This document shows, piece after piece, positions 1 to 4,703 of a DNA stretch of 5,458 nucleotides. The translations under genes were made by a program, and so were the position numbers. Source of the DNA: an uncultured Corynebacterium sp. (GTDB lineage Bacteria > Actinomycetota > Actinomycetes > Mycobacteriales > Mycobacteriaceae); NCBI GenBank assembly GCA_945631445.1, contig CALZCR010000142.1:1-5458 (forward strand), written 5' to 3'. The notes below the pieces were generated by a model. It saw only the letters and a list, made by a program, of their open reading frames with translations. It did not search any database and was not told the DNA's origin. Every line of letters begins with the position of its first letter. The stretch's first letter is position 1.

Positions 1-518
1 ACGAGGTGCTGGAGCTGGATGAAAAGCTCGCGGTTTACGTGCGGGAATGGTTTGAGTTCCCGGAGCCGCCGGCCGTGTCGATCACCGTGGCGGAGGCCCG
101 CAGCGCGACGCACGCCATGGCCCCGGGTTCGACGGACGTGCTCATCCGCGACGTCTTCGTCGGCGGGGACATTCCCGAGCACCTGTGCACCGTGGAGTTT
201 TTCGCCGCGGCCCACCGGGCGTTGTCCCCGGGCGGGTTGTATGTGGCCAACCACGCGGCCTTCCCCGGCTTGCAGACGACCCGCAGGGAGCTGGCCGGCA
301 TGCGGGAAGTGTTCCCGCACGTCGTCGCGGTCGCGGACCCGGAGATCCTCGCCGGGCGCATGTACGGGAACATGGTGTTGCTCGGTTCTGATTCGCCGAT
401 CGAGGAGGGGCCGATCTTGGAGAAGCTTCGCGCGGCTCGGGCGCATGCCACCACTAAGGGAGGCGACTGGGTGGAGAAGGTAAAGGGCACCGCGCGCCCG
501 CGGCTCGACAGGGCATGA
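1..518 (+). CDS. Spermidine-synthase-like (aminopropyltransferase-fold) protein, 3' part of gene
   Basis: The gene is cut by the left window edge. The frame is open from the first complete codon (GAG at 3-5), and the GTG at 6 is an internal valine, not a start. The visible 171 or so residues begin with E-V-L-E-L-D-E-K, which fits the end of the nucleotide-binding strand of spermidine synthases and related Rossmann methyltransferases, where the acidic residue binds the cofactor ribose. Further on, the stretch D-V-L-I-R-D-V-F followed by an I-P-E-H-L loop matches the region that carries the active-site aspartate. A P-G-G-L-Y-V-A-N strand and an R-M-Y-G-N-M-V-L-L strand near the C-terminus are also typical. 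The Gly-rich loop would lie upstream of the window. Actinobacterial members of this group are often annotated as spermidine synthase without proof of polyamine activity, so the substrate is open. The protein is predicted cytoplasmic. Its stop overlaps the guaD start, suggesting one transcript. Confidence 0.75.
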   Translation, partial: EVLELDEKLAVYVREWFEFPEPPAVSITVAEARSATHAMAPGSTDVLIRDVFVGGDIPEHLCTVEFFAAAHRALSPGGLYVANHAAFPGLQTTRRELAGMREVFPHVVAVADPEILAGRMYGNMVLLGSDSPIEEGPILEKLRAARAHATTKGGDWVEKVKGTARPRLDRA

Positions 519-994
519 TGGGGAACATGAACCCTGTTTTCCTGGACCGGGCCGTCGATCTTTCCCGCCGAGGCATGCGGGCGGGGGAGGGCGGGCCGTT
601 CGGCGCAGTCATCGTCCGCGGCGAGGAGATCGTCGCCGAGGGCGTCAACCGGGTCATCGCCACCCGCGATCCCACCAACCACGCCGAAATAATCGCCATC
701 CGCAGCGCCGCGCGCGTGCTCGACAGCTTCGATCTCTCCGGCTGCGAGCTCTACGCCAACGCGGAGCCGTGCCCGATGTGCCTGGGGGCGATCTACTGGG
801 CACGGCTGGATGCGGTGTACTTCGCCAACTCGCGTGCCGACGCCGCGGAGATCGGCTTCGACGACGCCATGATCTACGAGGAGTTGGACAAAGACGCCGA
901 CCAGCGACGCATCCCTTTTAAGCATCACCCCGATGCCCGGGCCCGGGCGGTGTTCGCCGAGTGGCTGGCGACAGAGGACAAGACGCAGTACTGA
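515..994 (+). CDS. guaD: Guanine deaminase, cytidine-deaminase superfamily
   Basis: Predicted to hydrolyse guanine to xanthine and ammonia in the cytoplasm (purine salvage or nitrogen recovery). From the first ATG the product has 159 residues. The zinc site is visible as H56-A-E58 and P-C86-P-M-C89, with E58 the proton shuttle. What separates it from tRNA adenosine deaminase TadA is agreement with Bacillus subtilis GuaD (156 residues): G-P-F-G-A-V-I-V, C-L-G-A-I-Y-W-A-R, G-F-D-D and a C-terminal tyrosine. As I recall the B. subtilis structure, Asn42, Asp114 and the terminal Tyr156 contact guanine; here N45, D117 and Y159 sit at the same places with a constant offset of 3. The start is ambiguous: ATG at 515 (ATGA overlap with the upstream stop), 518 and 527 are all in frame. 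ACAGGG at 508-513 lies 4 nt before 518, and the ATG at 527 would give 155 residues. Identity is firm; the exact start is not. Confidence 0.88.
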   Translation: MMGNMNPVFLDRAVDLSRRGMRAGEGGPFGAVIVRGEEIVAEGVNRVIATRDPTNHAEIIAIRSAARVLDSFDLSGCELYANAEPCPMCLGAIYWARLDAVYFANSRADAAEIGFDDAMIYEELDKDADQRRIPFKHHPDARARAVFAEWLATEDKTQY

Positions 995-1010
995 GCGAGC
1001 GACGGCAGCG

Positions 1011-1724
1011 TTACACGGTCGGGGAGGGGTTGGCCTCGTAGTAACCCTCGCGTCGTTTGATCCAGTTGATGGCGGCGTAGGTCACCGGCAGCAGGACGGC
1101 CTCCAGGGCGGTCTTCCACACGAAGCCGACGATGACGTAGTTGAGGAAATCGCCGGCGGTGGTGATGCCGATGACGGAGGCGGCGATGGTGCAGAAGATC
1201 AGGGTGTCGGCGAATTGGCCGACCACGGTGGAGCCGAGCAGGCGCACCCAGAGGGATTTTTCACCGGTGCGGCGTTTGATCAGCTGCAGCGACCAGGCGT
1301 TGAGCAGCTGGCCGACGGCGAAGCCCGCCAGGGAAGCCACGAGGATCTGCGGCACCAGGCCGAGGACGGCGGCAAAGGCGTCTTGGCCGTCGTAGAAGTC
1401 GGCGGCGGGCAGCCAGATGGCCAGATAGAAGGACGCGGCGGCGAAGATGGCCAGGCCGAAGCTCGTCCAGATGGCCAGCCGCGAGTTTTTGAAGCCGTAT
1501 ACCTCGGCGAGGACGTCGCCGATGACGTACGACAGCGGGAAGAGAAAGAACGCGGCGTCGAGCACCAGGGGCCCGATCTGGATGCCTTTGGTGGCGTTGA
1601 TGTTGGAGATGATGAAGACGGCGGCGTAGACCGCCACCAGGACCGGGAAGAGGGCCGACCCGACCCGGACGTGCCGGGCGGGGGCGGCCTCCCCAGGGCC
1701 GGGGGTCTCAGAGGAAGAAGTCAT
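1011..1724 (-). CDS. yhhQ: Queuosine precursor transporter, YhhQ/DUF165 (VUT) family
   Basis: An integral membrane protein of 237 residues, predicted to import a queuosine precursor (preQ0, preQ1 or queuine) for tRNA modification. A polar N-terminus of about 22 residues precedes hydrophobic segments at roughly 24-44, 52-75, 83-105, 119-142, 163-188 and 194-218, the usual six-segment plan. Family hallmarks visible are the Asn-rich turn S-N-I-N-A-T-K-G after segment 1, G-D70-V-L-A-E74-V-Y-G after segment 2, G-Q170-F-A-D173-T in segment 5, and the basic C-terminal tail W-I-K-R-R. The transport role is known for E. coli YhhQ; here it is inferred from family membership, and the exact substrate cannot be read from sequence. 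The start ATG has no Shine-Dalgarno sequence but a -10-like element 7 nt upstream. The gene lies 48 bp downstream of ltbR on the same strand, so read-through from ltbR is also possible. It converges with guaD across a 16-bp gap. Confidence 0.88.
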   Translation of the reverse strand: MTSSSETPGPGEAAPARHVRVGSALFPVLVAVYAAVFIISNINATKGIQIGPLVLDAAFFLFPLSYVIGDVLAEVYGFKNSRLAIWTSFGLAIFAAASFYLAIWLPAADFYDGQDAFAAVLGLVPQILVASLAGFAVGQLLNAWSLQLIKRRTGEKSLWVRLLGSTVVGQFADTLIFCTIAASVIGITTAGDFLNYVIVGFVWKTALEAVLLPVTYAAINWIKRREGYYEANPSPTV

Positions 1725-1731
1725 GCGCCAT

Positions 1732-1740
1732 ATTGTGGCA
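1732..1740 (-). promoter_or_regulatory. Candidate extended -10 element of yhhQ, leaderless arrangement
   Basis: On the minus strand TGC-CACAAT reads from 1740 to 1732, followed by 7 nt (ATGGCGC) and then the yhhQ ATG at 1724. The TG one base before the hexamer is an extended -10 feature. Transcription would then begin at or within a base or two of the start codon. No -35 hexamer of good quality is visible at 16-18 bp, and the hexamer itself is a poor match to TANNNT because it begins with C. The same 7-nt spacing occurs at ltbR. This is an inference from spacing and the absence of a Shine-Dalgarno sequence. Confidence 0.4.
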
Positions 1741-1772
1741 CGGGGTGCGCGGGCGGGCGTCGATAAGTTCTC

Positions 1773-2492
1773 TCAGATGGCCTGGGACAGTGTTTCGGCC
1801 GCGGCGGCGAGTTCTGTGCCCCAGACGTCGACGGGGGAGGGGGCCAGGCGTTGGCTGGGCCCGGAGACCGACAGCACGGCTACCAGGTGCCCGGAGCCGT
1901 CGAGCACCGGTGCGGAAAGGCTGCCGAGGCCGACTTCGCGTTCTTCGAGGGATCCGGCCAGCCCGGTGGCCACCACCTGCTCGAGTTCTGTGCTGGTGAA
2001 GGAGGCCTCGGGCAGGATCTCGGCTTGGACGTCCGCGGAGGCGTGGGCGAGGAAGACTTTCGCCGCGGAGCCGGAGTTCAACGGCAGTTGGGAGCCGACG
2101 GGCACGGCGTTGTGCAGTCCGCTGGCCGGCTCCTGGACGGCGACGCAGGTGCGTGTGGAGCCGGTGAGCCGGTAGAGCTGGACGGATTCGCCGGTGGTCT
2201 GCATGAGCTCCGCCATGATCGGGGAGGCGACGTCGATGAGCCGGGCGTGGTCCGGCGCGGAAAACGACGCCAGCCAGGGGCCGACGGTCCATTTTCCTTC
2301 GGAGCTGCGCGCCAGCAGGCGGTGGGTCTCTAAGGCGGTGGCCAGGCGGTGGGTGGTGGCGCGCGGCAGCCCGGTGGCCTCGCAGATTTCGTTCAGGCTC
2401 AAGGGCTCCTCCGCGACGGCGTTGAGGATGGCCACGGATCTGTCCAGGACTTGGATGCCTGAAATGCTTGGTTCTGCGCTATACTGTCCCAT
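1773..2492 (-). CDS. ltbR: IclR-family transcriptional regulator, LtbR-like repressor of leucine (and tryptophan) biosynthesis
   Basis: A 239-residue IclR-type DNA-binding protein, a normal length for the family. The winged helix-turn-helix occupies about residues 12-70, with the HTH at roughly 31-60 (S-L-N-E-I-C-E-A-T-G-L-P-R-A-T-T-H-R-L). The C-terminal effector domain spans about 80-239 and keeps the G-S-A-A-K-V-F-L-A segment and the R-E-V-G-L-G-S-L-S-A-P-V strand. Divergent placement next to leuCD is the arrangement known for C. glutamicum LtbR, which represses leuB, leuCD and the trp operon; target and symbol are assigned from that context. The ATG at 2490-2492 has no Shine-Dalgarno sequence, but a TACTAT hexamer ends 7 nt before it, so a leaderless message is likely. 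The first codons overlap promoter and operator-like elements of leuC, so autoregulation is plausible. Other IclR members have different effectors, and nothing here identifies the ligand. Confidence 0.85.
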   Translation of the reverse strand: MGQYSAEPSISGIQVLDRSVAILNAVAEEPLSLNEICEATGLPRATTHRLATALETHRLLARSSEGKWTVGPWLASFSAPDHARLIDVASPIMAELMQTTGESVQLYRLTGSTRTCVAVQEPASGLHNAVPVGSQLPLNSGSAAKVFLAHASADVQAEILPEASFTSTELEQVVATGLAGSLEEREVGLGSLSAPVLDGSGHLVAVLSVSGPSQRLAPSPVDVWGTELAAAAETLSQAI

Positions 2493-2497
2493 ATAAC
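2468..2497 (+). promoter_or_regulatory. Candidate promoter(s) for leuCD, lying partly inside the 5' end of ltbR
   Basis: Two plus-strand options can be read. TATACT at 2480-2485 fits TANNNT but has no convincing -35 at normal spacing. TATAAC at 2492-2497 has TTGGTT at 2468-2473 with an 18-bp spacer, but lacks the usually conserved final T. Either would place the start of transcription around 2492-2505, leaving a leader of about 90-100 nt before leuC. Both options overlap the first codons of ltbR on the opposite strand. Which one is used cannot be decided by reading. Confidence 0.4.
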
Positions 2498-2514
2498 GGA
2501 TAGTACCGTCCCAT
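2482..2514. repeat. Pair of 11-bp direct repeats, probable LtbR operator region
   Basis: TACTGTCCCAT at 2482-2492 recurs as TACCGTCCCAT at 2504-2514, matching at 10 of 11 positions. The copies start 22 bp apart, about two helical turns, so they face the same side of the DNA. They span the proposed leuC -10 elements and flank the ltbR -10. I recall the C. glutamicum LtbR motif as a 12-bp sequence whose complement begins TCCCA; on that recollection TCCCATCAGGTG at 2509-2520 agrees at 9 of 12 positions and the first copy less well. The repeats are seen; their role as an LtbR site is inference. Confidence 0.5.
2500..2505 (-). promoter_or_regulatory. -10 element of ltbR, probable leaderless transcript
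   Basis: The minus strand reads TACTAT from 2505 to 2500, a full match to the corynebacterial TANNNT -10 pattern. Seven nucleotides (CCGTTAT) separate it from the ltbR ATG, so the expected transcription start falls on or beside the start codon. The absence of any purine-rich ribosome-binding sequence before the ATG agrees with this. No good -35 box is visible around 2523-2528. The hexamer lies between the two direct-repeat copies and directly abuts or overlaps the second, so a protein bound there could block it. Confidence 0.5.
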
Positions 2515-2544
2515 CAGGTGAGATGCACGCGGCGTGACGGCGGC

Positions 2545-2595
2545 ATGTCCTCAGACCGGGGCGCGAACACAAACAAGAAGGTGAACGAAGTATGA
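2545..2595 (+). other. Small ORF of 16 codons in the leuC leader, overlapping the leuC start by ATGA
   Basis: ATG at 2545 opens a frame of 16 sense codons ending in TGA at 2593-2595, which shares ATGA with the leuC start at 2592. The peptide, [16 protein letters not shown], contains no leucine, so a classical leucine attenuator peptide is unlikely. No Shine-Dalgarno sequence precedes the ATG (the upstream stretch is GC-rich and lacks AGG). It could couple translation into leuC or be chance. Its second half also contains the leuC ribosome-binding sequence. Confidence 0.15.
2577..2581 (+). promoter_or_regulatory. Ribosome-binding site of leuC
   Basis: GAAGG ends 10 nt before the ATG at 2592 and supports that start. 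The wider context AAGAAGGTG is purine-rich, and no other in-frame ATG or GTG nearby has a comparable sequence. Confidence 0.6.
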
Positions 2596-4010
2596 CCGAG
2601 AAGCTCACTCTCGCCGAGAAGGTGTGGCGCGACCACGTCATCGCTCAGGGCGAAGACGGCGAACCCGACCTGATCTACATTGACTTCCAGCTCCTGCACG
2701 AAGTCACCAGCCCCCAGGCCTTCGACGGACTGCGCATGCACGGGCGCAAGATGCGCCGCCCGGACCTGCACCTGGCCACCGAGGACCACAACGTGCCCAC
2801 CGAGGGCATCGTCTCCGGCTCGTTGCTGGAGATCCGCGAGCAGACCTCGCGCACCCAGGTCGAGACCCTGCGCAAGAACTGCGAAGAGTTCGGCGTGCGC
2901 CTGCACCCGATGGGCGACATCAACCAGGGCATCGTGCACACCGTCGGCCCGCAGCTGGGCATCACCCAGCCGGGCATGACCATCGTCTGCGGCGACTCGC
3001 ACACCTCCACCCACGGGGCGTTCGGCTCCATGGCCTTCGGCATCGGCACCTCCGAGGTCGAGCACGTCATGGCCACCCAGACGCTCTCGCTCAAGCCCTT
3101 CAAGACGATGGCCGTCGAGGTCTCCGGCGAACTGCAGCCGGGCGTGACCAGCAAGGACATCATCCTGGCGATCATCGCGAAGATCGGCACCGGCGGTGGC
3201 CAGGGCCATGTCATCGAGTTCCGCGGCGAGGCCATCGAAAAGCTGTCGATGGAAGCGCGCATGACCATCTGCAACATGTCCATCGAGGCCGGCGCCCGCG
3301 CAGGCATGATCGCCCCGGACCAGAAGACCTTCGACTACGTCGAGGGCCGCGAATTCGCCCCCAAGGGCGCTGATTGGGACGACGCCGTCGCCTACTGGCA
3401 GACCCTGCCCACCGACGAGGGCGCCGAGTTCGATGCCGTCGTGCACCTGGACGCCGATAAGCTCACCCCCTTCGTCACCTGGGGCACCAACCCGGGTCAG
3501 GGCATCCCGCTGGGCGACAATGTCCCGGGCCCGGAGGACTTCGGCGACGACTCCGCCAAGACCGCCGCCGCCAAGGCCCTGGAGTACATGGGGCTGGAGG
3601 CCGGCACCCCGATGCGCGACGTCAAGATCGACACCGTCTTCCTGGGCTCCTGCACCAACTCCCGCATCGAGGACCTGCGCGCCGCCGCAGAGGTCGTCGA
3701 GGGCAGGAAGATCGCCGCCGACACCCGCATGCTCGTCGTCCCGTCGTCCGCGCAGGTCAAGGCGCAGGCGGAGGAAGAGGGCCTGGACAAGATCTTCCTC
3801 GACTTCGGCGCCGAGTGGCGCACCGCCGGTTGCTCGATGTGTCTGGGCATGAACCCGGACCAGCTGGCCCCGGGCGAGCGCTCCGCCTCGACGTCCAACC
3901 GCAACTTCGAGGGCCGCCAGGGCCCGGGCGGCCGCACCCACCTGGTGTCTCCGCTGGTCGCCGCCGCCACGGCCGTGACCGGCCACCTCGCCAGCCCCGC
4001 CGACCTGTAA
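2592..4010 (+). CDS. leuC: 3-isopropylmalate dehydratase large subunit (EC 4.2.1.33)
   Basis: Catalytic large subunit of isopropylmalate isomerase, which interconverts 2- and 3-isopropylmalate by dehydration and rehydration in leucine biosynthesis; cytoplasmic, acting with LeuD. The product has 472 residues, close to the 466 of E. coli LeuC. The three ligands of the 4Fe-4S cluster are C354 (in G-S-C-T-N-S-R), C414 and C417 (in [10 protein letters not shown]), with the 60 and 3 residue spacing of the aconitase superfamily. Other landmarks are T-E-D-H-N-V-P-T near residue 63, [10 protein letters not shown] near 133, and the C-terminal [11 protein letters not shown] stretch that helps bind substrate. 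The gene is intact. Codons favour C in the third position strongly, as expected of a well-expressed gene. It starts 99 bp from the divergent ltbR and is followed 15 bp later by leuD, so the two are one operon. Confidence 0.97.
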   Translation: MTEKLTLAEKVWRDHVIAQGEDGEPDLIYIDFQLLHEVTSPQAFDGLRMHGRKMRRPDLHLATEDHNVPTEGIVSGSLLEIREQTSRTQVETLRKNCEEFGVRLHPMGDINQGIVHTVGPQLGITQPGMTIVCGDSHTSTHGAFGSMAFGIGTSEVEHVMATQTLSLKPFKTMAVEVSGELQPGVTSKDIILAIIAKIGTGGGQGHVIEFRGEAIEKLSMEARMTICNMSIEAGARAGMIAPDQKTFDYVEGREFAPKGADWDDAVAYWQTLPTDEGAEFDAVVHLDADKLTPFVTWGTNPGQGIPLGDNVPGPEDFGDDSAKTAAAKALEYMGLEAGTPMRDVKIDTVFLGSCTNSRIEDLRAAAEVVEGRKIAADTRMLVVPSSAQVKAQAEEEGLDKIFLDFGAEWRTAGCSMCLGMNPDQLAPGERSASTSNRNFEGRQGPGGRTHLVSPLVAAATAVTGHLASPADL

Positions 4011-4015
4011 AGGAG
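4010..4015 (+). promoter_or_regulatory. Ribosome-binding site of leuD, overlapping the leuC stop
   Basis: AAGGAG begins on the last base of the leuC TAA and ends 10 nt before the leuD ATG at 4026. The near-consensus sequence beside the leuC stop fits coupled, matched production of the two subunits. Confidence 0.75.
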
Positions 4016-4025
4016 CCTTCACACC

Positions 4026-4625
4026 ATGGAAAAGTTCACCACCCACACCGGCGTCGGCGTGCCGCTGCAGGCCTCCAACGTCGACACCGACCAGATCATC
4101 CCGGCCGTCTACCTCAAGCGCGTCACCCGCACCGGCTTCGACGACGGTCTGTTCGCCCAGTGGCGCAAGCAGCCCGACTTCGTCCTCAACCAGGACGTCT
4201 ACAAAAACGGTTCCGTCCTGGTCACCGGCCCAGACTTCGGCACCGGCTCCTCCCGCGAGCACGCCGTCTGGGCGCTGATGGACTACGGCTTCCGCGTCGT
4301 GCTCTCGCCGCGCTTCGCCGACATCTTCCGCGGCAACTCCGGCAAGGCTGGCCTCGTCGCCGGCGTGATGGAGGAATCCGACATCGAGCTGCTGTGGAAG
4401 CAGATGGAACAGGAGCCCGGACTCGAGCTGACGGTGGATCTGGCGGAGCGTTCCGTCACCGCCGGTGGCAACGTCTACTCCTTCGAGATCGACGACTACA
4501 CCCAGTGGCGCCTGATGGAAGGCCTCGACGACATCGGGTTGACCCTGCGCAAGGAAGAGCAGATCACCTCCTACGAGGCCACCCGCCCGTCCTTCAAGCC
4601 GGCCGTCACCGGCGCCGGCGCGTAA
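4026..4625 (+). CDS. leuD: 3-isopropylmalate dehydratase small subunit (EC 4.2.1.33)
   Basis: Small (swivel-domain) subunit of isopropylmalate isomerase, 199 residues, the usual length for bacterial LeuD. It pairs with LeuC and contributes substrate-recognition residues to the shared active site. Landmarks visible are [11 protein letters not shown] near residue 18, the loop G74[10 protein letters not shown] that grips substrate carboxylates, and [14 protein letters not shown] near 97-110, which resembles my memory of mycobacterial LeuD. The C-terminal region contains the conserved D-D-Y-T-Q-W helix start near 156. The gene is complete and shares the leuC transcript. The next gene runs in the opposite direction, so leuD ends the operon, and a strong hairpin follows 21 bp after its stop. 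Confidence 0.96.
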   Translation: MEKFTTHTGVGVPLQASNVDTDQIIPAVYLKRVTRTGFDDGLFAQWRKQPDFVLNQDVYKNGSVLVTGPDFGTGSSREHAVWALMDYGFRVVLSPRFADIFRGNSGKAGLVAGVMEESDIELLWKQMEQEPGLELTVDLAERSVTAGGNVYSFEIDDYTQWRLMEGLDDIGLTLRKEEQITSYEATRPSFKPAVTGAGA

Positions 4626-4646
4626 GCGTACCGACGCTCGCCCACC

Positions 4647-4682
4647 CCGCCCCGCGCAGCTCTCACCGGCTGCGCGGGGCGG
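4647..4682. terminator. GC-rich hairpin between convergent leuD and mutT1-like genes, possible bidirectional terminator
   Basis: A perfect 14-bp inverted repeat: CCGCCCCGCGCAGC at 4647-4660 and its exact complement GCTGCGCGGGGCGG at 4669-4682, with an 8-nt loop TCTCACCG. No T-run follows it on either strand, so it is not a textbook intrinsic terminator, though stem-only structures of this kind are common after genes in high-GC actinobacteria. Its position between two convergent stop codons fits termination from both sides. Confidence 0.65.
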
Positions 4683-4703
4683 CGGCGTCTCCGCGGGCCT
4701 CGG

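Noticed and set aside
35..928. 297-codon open frame on the minus strand opposite the spermidine-synthase-like gene and guaD
   Set aside because: It is the complement of two recognisable proteins, and its low-complexity product has no family features.
515..994. tRNA adenosine deaminase TadA as the identity of the deaminase
   Set aside because: The zinc motifs are shared, but G-F-D-D, the C-L-G-A-I-Y-W-A-R form and the terminal tyrosine point to guanine deaminase.
933..1766. 277-codon plus-strand frame opposite yhhQ
   Set aside because: It is antisense to a clear membrane protein; the translation is Gly- and Asp-rich and shows no fold-like pattern.
1725..1772. preQ1 riboswitch before the YhhQ-family gene
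   Set aside because: The 48-bp gap has no A-rich tail or compact pseudoknot-like stem, and a leaderless start would leave no room for one.
2493..2591. Leucine attenuator or riboswitch in the leuC leader
   Set aside because: There is no leucine-codon run, no antiterminator/terminator pair with a T-run, and the leader is short; no riboswitch core could be recognised.
2514..4262. 582-codon open frame on the minus strand opposite leuC and leuD
   Set aside because: It lies wholly antisense to two certain genes. Its translation is Gly-, Ala-, Val- and Asp-rich, without motifs, as expected from the complement of C-biased codons in GC-rich DNA.
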